Of a stretch of DNA of 64,000 nucleotides, positions 10,673-22,959 are shown one piece after another. The notes under the pieces are model-generated. The model saw only the letters and a program-made list of their open reading frames with translations. It searched no databases and was not told the DNA's origin. A program made the position numbers and the translations under genes. The stretch's first letter is position 1, and each line of letters begins with the position of its first letter. The stretch lies in assembly GCF_050908995.1 (NCBI RefSeq), contig NC_135120.1:13405433-13469432 (forward strand). Direction: 5' to 3'. The stretch comes from Andrena cerasifolii. Taxonomy: Eukaryota > Arthropoda > Insecta > Hymenoptera > Andrenidae.

Positions 10673-13600
10673 ATAAGTATAAATTAAATATTAAATGTTA
10701 AATACTAATTCCAGCAGCCTAAAAAACAGTGGTAATTCCCGAACGTGGAATTTCACATTGAATATAATCTCTTGGCAAGTTACCTCGCATATAAGAAACT
10801 GAAAAAACCATGATTTAACTCAGCCCACGTTTCGAAAACCGGCATACTGACCTACTGACGGGATATGTGATATGACGTCACTCAGCTTTGCTACGTAGGG
10901 GTAATTCAGAACCGTGGGGTATAGAACTGTGGGATCGATATTTTGGTCCACGGAGCTTGTCGGCATTAAAGAGGAGAAGACACCTACCCGAAACTGGTCT
11001 CTATTACAGTACAGCCATAAACCACTAAGGAAACACTTAAAACTGCATTCGTTGTCATCAGAGACACACTGGAGCTACCCCTTTAATCGAATACTCTCCC
11101 CTCCGTTCAATATTCCTTCGTTTACATAAACGATACTTGGACATACAAGCTCGGGTGAGTGGTTTTCCAATAAACGAGCCCCCCGCCGTGCTTTTCCGCC
11201 GCTTCCACCGTGATTCCATAAGGAGGAAGATCAAAAAGCTTCCGCGAGCTTCTCTCGCAGCTTCAATTTCGCGAAATGCCGCCGTCGGCTCGGCGGCGTT
11301 TTTGTTAAATTAGGGCCGATTGGGGGATGAAAGTTGCTCGGCCGAAGGACGAGCTGGTCACTTCGTCATCGGGGAAAGAAGACTCCGAGACGCCGGGCGT
11401 CGATTAAAACTTCCGCGAGCTTTCCAGGCTCCGGCTCATTGGCTGTCTTGGCAAACAAAAGTGACAGAGTTCCGCCCGCGACTTTTTGCTCGCTCGCTTT
11501 TTCACGCGACTCCGCGCTAAGCCGATAGTGGGATTGCCACGACTGGCTTCCCATCTTTCCACCCCATGTCGCTTTTTTTTTCAACTCGAAGGAATTATTT
11601 CTGTGATCGATCGCTTCGAGGGCTTGTTGGCTAGAGCAAACTTAGCTGGTCCACGGAACACGGTGAGTTTCATTTGTATTTCCGCGACATAGGACACGCG
11701 AGTACGGCCCCACGGTACGTCGAGCATCGCGCCCTTGATAATCGCTGCGCGAATCGACTAAAGCGCAGATCTCCAGCGCAGATTCAATTAAAATATCCCT
11801 CCATAATTCATTATCGCGGAATCGTTGAGCGTGCCGAGCGAGAATTAGTGCCCGAGGCCGATCACCTTCGCGGTGGGCCCTCGGCCACGCGCCCCTCGCA
11901 GCCCGTCCAGCGACAAAGCGACCATCAGGAGCTCCGTAATGGAGCGATCAAAAATCATTAGAAGAACAGAAGTCCGAAAATGAAGGGGAATTATCGTCGC
12001 GCGGCGTGGTATCGGCCAGCCATAAAAATCCCAGAGGCCAGCGCAAGCGGATAATTTGAGCGAGCGGATCGGAAGGGACCAGCCCCGTCCCAGACGGCAT
12101 TACATTGTAATTAGCATCAATATTCGCGTACGAATCGCGTTTCAGCGGCGTCAAGAGCTGCCCCGTAGGATGCAATTACTTGCCACTTTCTTAGCGGCGA
12201 ATCCATGAATTATTCGCGGTGCGGCGCTCGTTAACGAGCGCGAAAACGGGACGGGGAGGAGGAGGACGGTGCGCGCGATGCCCGACGATCATCGCGATGT
12301 CAAAGGAGATGCAGCTGCGCAGAAGCGACCGGCGACGAGGCCGAGCAGGCGACGAGCCGCGCAACGTCCGGTGTGTAATCTGCCTAACGATCTCCAGCAG
12401 CTCGGATTAATAATCACGGTCGTTCCGAGTCCTACGAAACAGTCCGGCGGAATCTTATTTAAAAATAATTGCGTACCCAGTTGCGATGGTTTCCTGTGCT
12501 TGATTACGGCTAATTGTTCGGAATTTACAAGTATAATGGCGCGTTTAACGCGACCGACTATGTAACGGCCGTGCAGCCCGCCCGTCCTGTCCTCCTGCAG
12601 GCAACTGCAATTCCTGTTGCGGCCGGCGAAAATTGTTGGAACTCGTCACGCGGATCGGGGGAGCCCTTTTCAAGGAGCTCTGCCGACCTCCGCGACGCGA
12701 TCGTGCCCGGGTCCGTTAGATTCACCTTCCTGTCGTCGCATGCGCATTCACAGTCAATTTGGAAGATTAACCAGCTCTCCGGGCGTTCTTTCGCCCGTAA
12801 GGGACAACGAAATCCGCGAACCTAACCCAGACCGAGCAATCCGTTAATTAACGAATTTGCAGGGTCCTCTGCAAGCGCTGGGCTTTGGTTGAAAATCAGC
12901 GGGACAGAGGGGTGGAGCACCCTTGTTGCAGCGCCCTCCGCGCTCGGTCACAGCGGCCAGACACGCGAAGCATCTTTATGCGGGGTGCACGTTTGGACAT
13001 TTTCGCTATCGGTTTGAGCTATCAGCGAAATGACCATTCGCCACCGTATCGCCGCCGAGGGAGGGTGACGGGGGAGTTAGAGAGAGGAGGAGAGAATCGG
13101 CTACCGCCAATCTGTCCCTGGCTGCATTAGCTCAGGAGGGGGGGGATCGGCCTTTTGAAAACGGCCCGTTTGATGAAGCGCTCTCTCGCCGCGCTCGGAT
13201 ACTTTTAAAGTAAATTAGCTTTTTAGTTTTCTGCGCCTAAAACCCGGGGAATATAACATGTATAAAAGGAAGGGCGGCTGCTCGGACCAGCGCCCGCTGG
13301 CCCGAGGGTTCAACTGCCTCAATGCCTGAATGGACCTCTTTCTCTCCCTCTCTGTTCCTCCCTCGCCCGGCATTCAGCCCCGTGTGTGTACCGCGTTCCG
13401 CCTAAGTCGGCCGCGGTCTACGTACGTCTGAATGCCTAAAAACAAAATGTGTTGCATCTCGAGCGCCCACACCGGTCAGCCCCGATTCATCCGAAAGACC
13501 CAGGCCCGCCAGCGCCCCCGATCGAACCACCCCTCTCGACCGCCGTGGAAAAAAAGGTCTACGTAACCTGGTTCGCCCGAGTCTGGCTCCGCGAGAAAAA

Positions 13601-13975
13601 CGCGCGCGGCTCGGTCCCTTTCGGGGGAGGAGAAAGCCCGAAGGAACCGCGCTAGCCGAAAGAGTGCTTTTGCGGAGACCCTGTCGAACGCTGCTGTCTG
13701 GTTTTCCGGCCTCGAGAAGCTTTTTCGAGGTCAGGGATGAACGAAGTTGCTCGAAATGGCGGAGGGTCTATGGACAGTGGGCAAATAGTCGACGCTGGCT
13801 GCTGCGCCAAATGGAATAAATAGTGGCGGAGCTTTAGAGAGACGGGTATGTTAGTCTGTAAACGATACGCGGGCGTGAGTTGTCGAACGTCGTGTGCGAA
13901 ATATCATGCGATATTTGCACCTCTAAAACAATGCCGTGGTCCACGGGTTATTTTATGAGTCATGTGAACCGATAT
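10673..13975. other. Gene-free stretch
   Basis: CpG-rich unique DNA. I saw no exon, repeat family or RNA gene in it. Runs such as TCTTATTTAAAAATAATTG near 12450 within CpG-rich DNA could be conserved noncoding DNA, which cannot be judged from one sequence. Confidence 0.45.
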
Positions 13976-14542
13976 ACTTTGGAATACGCTTACGCAAAAA
14001 CTATTACTGTTACAAGAACAGTTTTTTTTAACGAAAATGTTACTTATCTGACATTGTTTGAGCCACAACAGTTTCGCTGTGTGTCAAGTAATATTCAGGT
14101 TGTTAATAAAAAATGAGAAGCGGAGAAAGTGTTACAACCGTCCCTGACCCTGGGTCGGTTGTAACGCTGCATGGAGTCGATATTAGCACAAATTTAACTT
14201 TACAAAATTAAAATATTTATTGAAATATTAAAATATAAATTAAAATATAAAATATTTAAAATATTTATTGAAATATTAAAAAATAGAAAAAACACGTACC
14301 TGCAAAGGGAGTATTTATATTACAATTTTAAATCAGTAAGGAAAAGTTACTTTAGGGTATCGAAAAGTTATTTTCTTCACTATGCATGTTTATTATGTAT
14401 CTATACTGCTAGTACATGGATGCGTGTATTCGAAACGTCATTCTTCACCATATATCCAAAATTTGTGTTAATATCTATCATATGTTTTGAGATATTCAAC
14501 GTGTTACAATCGCCCCCTGTTACTATCGCCCCCGGTCTACCC
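13976..14542 (+). mobile_element. TAGGGTAGAC-family element, copy A (left end missing, internal deletion)
   Basis: This copy is homologous, in opposite orientation, to 25030-25867. Shared blocks include the run ACATTGTTTGAGCCACAAC near 14054, the hairpin with arms GTTACAACCG/CGGTTGTAAC at about 14132-14164, and the block from GGTATCGAAAAG to the right end. The right terminus read inward is GGGTAGACCGGGGGCGATAG, followed outside by TA. The left terminal repeat present in copy B is absent, and about 0.33 kb of copy B's interior is missing. Confidence 0.7.
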
Positions 14543-14544
14543 TA

Positions 14545-16186
14545 CCGCGAGCTTAACATGTACTTAGGCGAGTAAAAATCGACGGGATATTGGAGCGGGG
14601 ACTTTTATCGGACGGACGAGGGAAACCCAAAAGGATAGAGCAGAACAATGACAACCGTATCGATCATCGAGACGTTCTCCAGATCGTCCGCATCGATCAA
14701 GCCGCGTTGCACGAGCGATCTCATTAAGACCGCGTTTCCTTCGATCTAGGAAGCGAAGAAACGTAATCCAGATTCCGTGGCGGACGGGCCGGCCGGCGAT
14801 AAATAATCGAACGAGCGGAAAGATTCGAAAAGGAGAAAAAAAAAGCGTTTAAAGGCAAATATCCGTGGACTCCCCGCGAGGCGACCCCAGCTGAACTCCT
14901 AGCGGACGTCGCGGGGGGTCTTCTAACGAGCCGTGCAATTAACATTTTTATTAGACTGCTCTTCTGCGGGTCGACCTGCTCCACATGTGCAGCCAACGTC
15001 GATACCTCTTCGACGACACGGAACAGCTTCCTTCCATCTTGCGATATTAATTGAAACCCGAGTTCTCGGAAAAACTACCTACCTAATAGCAACGGTCACC
15101 AGTCTCAAATGCATAGCATCGCAAAAGCTGCTCATGGGAACGCGAAAGTAACGAAACAGTTATAAACGCAATGCACCTAACCGTCGAATAATCCAGCACC
15201 TGCAGGATATCCGTCGGTTCCGAGCGCTGGAATATTCTATAACTTGTAGGGAACCCAGGACGAAGCTCTGGAAAGTGGCAGTTATCGAAAGTTCGATTCG
15301 AGAGGCACGACTCGCCAAAGCGGTGGCCCCGAAAGGGTCAAACAGACATTCCTCCCTCGCAGCTCGGCTATCGCCGGATCCCACAGTGCTCTCGAGGAAA
15401 GGAACAAAAGGAAGATTATCGGCTCGCGCCTGGAACCAGTCGAACACGAGTTACAGCTCCGGAAGAGTCACGGTTCGCTGGCTGGCGCGCGAATCCGCTG
15501 GCAAAAAATAAAAAGCGCCCGCGCCGGCCGCGATAGTCTTCGCGCCTGAGATTATGATTATCCCGCGTGCAGAGGTCCCTCGGTGGAAAACAAACAAGGG
15601 TTATCGTCGAGGGGGAGGTATCCCGAAGCCGGGCATCTTGGACGTGTGCAGCGGCGCTGTGTGCCGCTGCGGAAGGGCGAAGAGAAATGGAAAAAGGGAG
15701 AAGCGAGAGGGAGGACGGCGCGGATAGCCGGCTGTGTTCGGTGCATCGGGCATTGTTCGGCATTCGATGCACATCGGTGTGCTACGTGCCGTACGGTGAT
15801 TTGGCTAACCACACGTTGTTGAGCCATCGGCGGCATCCAGCATTGTTTGCTCGCTTTGATGAGGCCAATTCGCGTTTCGCTTTTGCGTTCGCGTTTCGTA
15901 CGGGGATGCGCGCATGATTCCCGGCTGAAACGACAGCGTGTATCCCCGGCTGGATCGCGTCGGTGTGCCTCCGACGCCGCGTTCCACCGGGCTATAGCAT
16001 TGTTCAGAAATTCTGCGCCGAGCAGACGCGCGGCATCGTGTAACGCGGTTACCATTTACGTTACCTACACCTCCGCGCCCCGACTAAACCAGACCAAATG
16101 ACTCGGAAAAAGGGGGCAACTACTGTCCGCTAAGGGTTGTTCACTCTTCGAAGATGGGGTTTACCGTAATTTGTTGTTTGGATTAT
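14545..16186. other. Gene-free stretch
   Basis: CpG-rich DNA with overlapping open frames on both strands at 15416-16055, none with a recognisable domain. No repeat was seen. Confidence 0.45.
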
Positions 16187-16539
16187 CTATACTATTATAT
16201 AAAGGGAGAGCCGATTTTTATGTTCGCGAAAAAACTCAAGACCTATTGAAATGATCTTCCTGAAATTTTAACACGTTATTCCAGGATAATCTGGGACGGA
16301 CATAGGCTATGTAGCATGTCTCAGAAACACGTTATTAACGTGGAACGAAGAAACGCCTGGTATGTGGTCCGCTGGAGGGAAAATAAATCTTCCAAAGAAG
16401 AGAATGTTATTTTCTTCGAAATGTTATGAAGAAATTCAGCTTTTTTCAAAATACTTAATTTCTTTAAAAGATATTAATTCTAATAAACATGAATCAATCA
16501 CGCTAATATCTCGGGCGAAGCCGAGACGGGGGACGCTAG
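16187..16539 (+). mobile_element. Helitron-like element, complete-looking copy (about 353 bp)
   Basis: The element ends GGGGGACGCTAG followed by T. A perfect 6-bp hairpin (TCTCGG / CCGAGA at 16509-16526) lies 9 bases before the terminal CTAG. A 3' hairpin close to CTRR with no terminal inverted repeats is the hallmark of Helitrons. The left end (TATACTATTATATA) is shared with the copy at 48596-48845. It has no coding capacity. The left boundary is approximate. Confidence 0.6.
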
Positions 16540-17040
16540 TTTGATATATAGGAAATAAGAAACTGAAGGAGCGAAAGTTTATATCCGTCCCTCGTGTCAT
16601 CTAAGATGTAAATCAATGTTTCCCAACCTCTTTTGTGCCATGCTCCACCTAAGGCTTTACTAAAATTCTTATATCCTTTATGTAACATATACATAATTTG
16701 TAATATTCAAAAATTGAATTGTTCACTGAAGAAACTTAAACGATAGGTTTTAGGAAGAAATCGCTAGGAAATTGTTAAGGAAACACAGTAATTAAATTTT
16801 CAAAACATGTAATGGAGAACTGAAATTAAAGTACGAAATAATTTTAATAAAAGATTTTTCTGTATTATTTCAATTATTAGAATTATTTATTATTTACATT
16901 TAGTGAGATCTTGTGTCTCTCATTTTAAAAGCTTTTCGCTGCTTATGCTGCACTTTGATTAGCCCCAAGCTCGTGCAACACTCGCGTAAATGTTCAAATA
17001 CTTTAGAATTATTTTGTTGCAACTATAGCACAAACGTAAC

Positions 17041-17112
17041 GCATATAATAATAAGAAAAATACGAAATTAGCAGAAATGGGGACACGAGCAGAAATTGAG
17101 ACTATCACCTTA
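17041..17112 (-). repeat. End fragment of the TAAGGTGA-family element
   Basis: Read on the minus strand this stretch starts TAAGGTGATAGTCTCAATTT and then follows the left end of the element at 17946 through the TTTCTGCTC and CCCCA blocks to TTTTTCTTATTATTATAT. It lies in inverted orientation 0.83 kb away, and no other end is visible. Confidence 0.5.
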
Positions 17113-17945
17113 GGCAAACATTTTATTTAAATAAAATTTCGAATAGCGAATGAAGGTTAAAAAATTATTCGTCATTCGTTCCTTAACCCGAGTTAACTTT
17201 ATTCGACGCATGGCGGATAATTTTTTTAACTTTCATTCGTAATTTGAAATTTCATTTAAACAGAAATTTCACCCATCACTGACCCACCCAATTCCCTGCG
17301 CTTGCACACGCTTCAAAAGAGACGCATTGGAAGAAACAGCCCCTCGCAATTCGGAAATTAAAATCGAATCCATCTGAGCTGGCGCGAGCTAATAGTAGAT
17401 AGTTGATTCGAATCTATAATACTACCTATGCTCTGGCGGAAAATCGACAGATCGACTCGACACGGGACTGGATTTCTGAAGGGCACTGTACGTGTACGGA
17501 GAAGCAGCGGTGTGTGGTAGATGGGGCGTGCGTGTGCAGGGCTGCGTATGTCATTAGTGACCCCGGGGGTGACCCCAGGATTCGCTCTCACCGTACCGGG
17601 CTATCAACACCGACCACCGTGCGCACAGGGCTCCATTACGCCTTTTCTAACGATCCTGCCTGCACGACACTGTCGCAGATTATAGTTACTCGCCTCGACG
17701 CGAGTAGTTCGAGGTTTCCCTTACGTTTTATCACGTGTTGCGGAGATAATGCCGGGATATGTGGCCGGGAGAATTGTTTCTTGTCGAGAGAGGCTTAACT
17801 GCATCAAATGTCGAGACGCGTTCGCGGACGTCGCTACCAATGCCACGCATCGTCGTAATGGTTAAAGGCATTTTACGTCTTCTAATTATTACTATCATCT
17901 TTGTTTCAAATTCACGCAAGCTCTTTCTTTGAGAAATTTTGTTCT

Positions 17946-18262
17946 TAAGGTGAATGTCCCAATTTCTGCTCATATCCCCACTTCTGCTCATTTCGTATTT
18001 TTCTTATTATTATATAATAATATTATATTAATTATTTAAACATGAGCAGAAATACGGGCACTTAGAGCATTGTATATTTAATTACAAGTTACTAATAGTT
18101 AAACATCTTGAAATATCTTCCTTAAATAGTTTTTTGAATTGGTTGATTTATTATTAAAGAATTAATCATTTACTCTGCAAATTTTCATCACAAACAAATT
18201 TTTTACACCTTCTTTATGACGAGTTACCTCTTAAATGAGTAAAAATTGGGACATTCACCTTA
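17946..18262. mobile_element. Small inverted-repeat element, TAAGGTGA family (317 bp)
   Basis: The terminal repeats are TAAGGTGAATGTCCCAATTT at both ends, a perfect 20-bp inverted match. The interior is AT-rich and non-coding. Its right 91 bp (18172-18262) recur at 29754-29844 in the same orientation and equal length. The target duplication is not clear. Confidence 0.7.
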
Positions 18263-21200
18263 TTTATATTTGGGAACCACAGAAAAAAGCGGCTCCGGGC
18301 GACGAGGCTCGACCCCACGATCCTCGGGTCCTCTGGCCCTTATTTTTAATTCCACGATTCCAGTTTATGGAAGACTTAGTGGCACGACGCTATCGTTTAA
18401 CTATTTTCCATTGGAATTCATCAAGGAGTATGAAGTCTACCAGAGGCAGTGAGTGGCAAACACGAAGCCAGCGGACGTTCGTTCGAAAGACGCGGCGCTA
18501 GAGAAAAGGGACTGCGTCGGGAAGTCGTGACGAGCACGGGGCAGAGGTGCGATCGATCCGACACAGGGTCTGGCGTAGAAGAGTACGTATGCGAAAAGAG
18601 GTTCGCCCGTAACGATACTGCTCGGTCGTCCTGGCCTGCCTCCACCGAACTGGTAACTGCTGCCGCTATTAAATGCAGACACGAGCGAGCACGGCCCGGA
18701 AATTGCCTAATTTCCTGAGTGCGCACGCCGATCCGTCAACCTGACGTGACGGGGGACGTAGTTGCACGAATACCGTGACTTTTAATGTCAAGTGTCAAAA
18801 GAAACTCGGTGAACACGACGGTAATAACGCCGACTATATGACCTGGACCATGTTTCGTCCCGCAAACGAGCCGGGCCGAAGCGATCGCGATGGATCCGCC
18901 CGCGTGCATCGCTCTTCACCCTCGAGAGACTTCCACAATTCTCAGAGCAGCGTTGGATCACGAAGCTGCTCTCTTAAAACCAGTTCAGATTTATAGAAAT
19001 CGTTGAGACTTTCAAAATTCATACCGAGATTGGTCCGTGTTAATCCAGAGATCGATAAACCCGCCAATGGCTGGGCGGTGATTAACAATGGGCCGCGGCA
19101 CGGTGTACCTACATTCGGGAAATCAATGTACCGCGCCGCGCGATATTTGTCGACAACACCGGCGGAGAGTCGAACGGGTCGATACAATAAGCCCCGCGAA
19201 GCGAGTGGCCATCGAGGGTAGGATTAGGCGTTCGACGTGGGTCGTCAGTGATAGAGAGACTAATCCGAAGGGACTTAGCGCCAACAAGGGGATAGTGTGA
19301 CAGTAGATAAGAGGAAAGCCACAATTAAGAGACGTCAATCGCTCGAGGCGCTCGGATCGCGTTAAACGAACGGAGGTAAGCCCCGCCGAACGACGGACGT
19401 TTATGGTAGACAGAGAAGCTGTTTTTCCGAGGGAGTTTCCACGATCGTTCTAGCCTGTACCCTTTCGCAACGATTAAATGATAAATGAATCGAGCGCGCA
19501 GTGGAAGGCAGGGCTTCCGAAACGACGAGCGAGATGCGCGCGACGTTCGAGCGGCATAGAAAAAGCGCAGCTATGCATAACTTTTCCAGTCGAGGTTTTA
19601 CGAGAACTCGCGCATTTTTAAAAGGCAATTTCAGAGCAGCACCCCGTGCCCCGCCGCCGCGCAGTTTTCTTTGAGCGAGCGCGGTCATTTTGTTCGAGTA
19701 GACGCCCGTGGTCGCGAACCGTGACGAAGAAGCCCCGTAAGGAAATTTATGCGCATAGCCGCAGAGAGGTACGAGCTACCGAGTAGAACCGAGCGACTCG
19801 GTGGCTCTCTACGTGCGCGCCCACCGGCAGATATTCCGTAACCTGCTGGCCACTCGTTGCAAAGCCCCAGCTTTTGACGCACGAAAGGAGATCAGCGCGA
19901 ATCGCGCGGAGTTTTCAGCGGGGAAAATCTCGTAATCGGCCAGCGATCTTTCCGCGCTTGCATCATCGCCCGACAAACCGCGCGAGCGCCTGCGTGATTT
20001 GGAGCCGGTTTTTTTTTTCTTGCAACAAGCTGTAATCGTATTGAAAACCATTGCGCAAGGGCTTCGTTATTTAAGAAAATGTCTAACAGGCATTCCGATA
20101 GATTGCCTGCGTTCCTTTCGCGGTACGCAATGGAGCTCGATGTGGAAGAGACGCGTCTTTGAGTAGGAGGTTGAGCAGAGCGAAGTTAAACTAAGTACTT
20201 TAGATTTTAGAAGAAGGTAATCGAAGTACTGTCGAGACGTCCGTGAAACGAGTCATCCACAAGTTCCTTAAAAATTCTCGCAATCTTTCAGTGTAGGAGA
20301 CGAAAGGAAGGCCTGTCTATTCTGTTTCTTATTCAGCTCCGGATTCGGAAATAGCTGGGGTTCGGAATGATTGCTCCTCGAGCTCGCTTCTGTCGCGCGT
20401 ATCTTTATACGCGTAGAAGCGAACGCCACCCACATGCGCCACGGTCGGCGCAAGCCGTCGCCGTCCCCACCATCGTCCAGTGGGCGTGCACCAGCGTCCC
20501 CACCGCGAGCCACTTTCCCCTACGACCCCTCCAGCGCGCACCCCACCAGGCGACCAGGGCGACCGTGTGACCGTGATCACTGACACAGACACGCCGGAGG
20601 AGCCGAGAGGGACAGAGGGACGGCTCGTGTCGCTCGAGAGTCCCCTTCTTTCCCGTGTCGTCCGGTTGCTGTGCTCTACCACTTGGATCCACGCCTTCCC
20701 ACCTCCCCATTGGCTCGATCTGTCCCCGGGCTGTTGGTGACACACGCCCACTCGCGATCGTTCTCCAGCACCCCTGCGGGAATTCCTCCCCGCTGGATCG
20801 CGCGTAATTTCAACGGTCTCCCGGCCTGTCGTCCTTTGACCAAGCATTCGTAATTACAGGCTCCTCGAGACATGGAGGGAAGCGGTATTGGATTCTGGAG
20901 TTTTATCGCGGGATCCGTTGCTGGCTGGGAAATTGGAAATTTGATTACTCGGGGAAGAACGAGATGCCAGGCGCTGCTCCGCTGGGTATTGTCGAGGAGA
21001 TTGAGAGCTGGAGACTTGGGAATCCGCGCTCGCGTTGCAAGCTGCGAGTCGCGGAAGTGGATGCAAGTTTCGTGATCCAGATAGCTCTTGACTGAACGCT
21101 TGCGTTATCTGTACGCGTATGAATTACGAACCGTAAAGTGAAACTCGGGAACAAAGAATGAAACTGAAGAGCAGGAGCCTGCTGTTGGATTTATAACCTC

Positions 21201-21936
21201 GCAGCCAACGTAGGGTACAGTGTATAGACAGGTTTTTGTTGCCGCGGGTCGTCCTGAGCGTCACCCTGTCGCTGGGAAATATAATTCTTAGGGATGTCTG
21301 TTGACAAAAGTAGTCGTCTACTTAATCCTCGAATCCGTGTCAATGAGCAGGCGAAAAGCGAACGACCCCGAACTGTGCGGCCCCGGAAATAGGACTAATT
21401 TCACGAGGATCCCCGGTTACGGTGGGGCGTATCACCGTGTAATCTAAACAAGCCGGTAATCGATGTATACGCGCTTGACGTGGGCTTGTTTTTCTTTGCC
21501 CTACGATACCGCGGCCCCTCTGCTCCCCAGCCTAGGCCACGATCGCGTCGGACAGCTGGGAAGCGTGGCCGGATTGCGTAACGAGGACCGTGTTCCTCGG
21601 TCGCTCATAAAATATAATCGTTTTCCTTGGCTCGATGCTCGGTCTCTCTCCCGACCGTGCCGCGTTTATCGCGCGGGAAACCGTGTTATCGCGCCTGTGG
21701 CTGCGCAGAAACGCGGCTGAAAAATCGGCAGCCGCGCTTAAAGGTCGCGGCCGATCTCGCTGCGCACTTTTCGATCCCGATATGTCGCTGTCAACCGGTA
21801 TCTCGAGCTTTCTAGCTGTATCGTCAAGAATTTTTACGCACTGGCGTGCGATAAGTCTGCGGCGTGAACCGGGCGGTGCTATTTTGTTAACCCTTCGCGG
21901 GCGAGGCGAGTGTTAAAGCGCCCGAGAGTAAAGAGA
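18263..21936. other. Gene-free stretch
   Basis: CpG-rich unique DNA. The minus-strand frame at 20329-20847 (172 codons) is Arg/Gly/Ser-rich without a motif. I treat it as chance. Confidence 0.45.
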
Positions 21937-22532
21937 AGCCCCATAAAAAAACTTCGAAAGAGTAAATAAATTACGCCAAGTACATGCAATCAAGTAAATC
22001 ACAAAAAATGGAAGATAATAATTACAATATAAAGAAAAGATGTGAAATCAAAATGAGCTGCAAGTACATAAAGGTGCTTTCTAACTGTGCTTAAGATGAC
22101 ACAACTTACATATCGCGGACATTTTAATGAACCCATTAAAAAGAATCCTATTTAAAAACATTGTCGTAAATTAATAGCTTTACAAAATTAAAGATATACA
22201 AAAATTTCGCCAATTATAACAGTGGCTATTTATACAAAGAAAAATTGTATTACATAATATTAAGCAGATATATTTTTATACAAATAAATATTTTAATACG
22301 AATAAATATTTTATTCAAAATACTTGGCGCTGCGAAACCGAAGAAATACTAATTGTCTTAGTATTAATAATTTACAATAACTCCCTTACAATCTAAAGTA
22401 CATAATATACATGTACATACTAGAAGCGCAGTCAGATTTATTCTACATATATTATCTTCTATTCTTTTGTGATTTATTTGATTTCATGTACTTGGCGCAA
22501 CTTTTTTACTTTTTTGGAGCTTTTTATGGGGA
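21937..22532. mobile_element. Foldback element with about 90-bp inverted arms, copy 1
   Basis: The left arm starts CCCCATAAAAAAACTTCG and runs through GCCAAGTACATG and AAATCACAAAA. The right arm is its inverted counterpart, ending TTTTTATGGGGAT. The interior is AT-rich and non-coding. A second, inverted, left-truncated copy lies at 43697-44099. In both places the neighbouring unit (22655-22915 or 43375-43640) is also shared, so the true repeat may be longer than the foldback. Confidence 0.68.
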
Positions 22533-22654
22533 TCTCACTTCTTTTTACAAAGATGATTTGCATAGAGAATGACTTCAGATAATTTTTAATATTATAACTT
22601 ACAAATTATCACGGGACAGAATTAAGGACAAATCCAGTCACAGCATCAGAGACG

Positions 22655-22915
22655 ATATTACGGTATCTCTGTTATGCGTGGACCGATTTTATTGAATTTG
22701 GTCTTATTCGAAAGCTTATACGCGATTTACATAAGAAAAATGCCTTTAAATTTAGAAAATATGGCAGGCGTGATGAGATATTAATGAAATAAGTTTCAGG
22801 TTAGGTTGGAATAGCCGTGCGACGAGTAAATGATAGCGGTAGCGACAGTCGACATTTACAGGGTGTCTTTCGTGTACTTGGGGTCGAGACACTACCGCGT
22901 CTCTGGATTCGATAA
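22655..22915 (+). repeat. Dispersed repeat unit adjoining the foldback element, copy 1
   Basis: About 260 bp, from GACGATATTACGGTATCTC to the ACCGCGTCTC at the end, match 43375-43640 in reverse complement at high identity by eye. It includes a GGTTAGGTTGGAATAGCCGT run and a TGGACCGATTTTATTGAATT run. It is non-coding and of unknown class, and it keeps the same position relative to the foldback element in both copies. Confidence 0.65.
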
Positions 22916-22959
22916 AGGGACTTTTGGAGGACTACCTACGCGACAGAACAGCGGAGCTA

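Noticed and set aside
17403..17798. Cys-rich frame (GHCTCTEKQRCVVDGACVC) resembling an EGF-like or protease-inhibitor repeat
   Set aside because: The spacing fits no complete domain, there is no signal peptide or splice structure, and the rest of the frame is unlike a protein. Probably chance.
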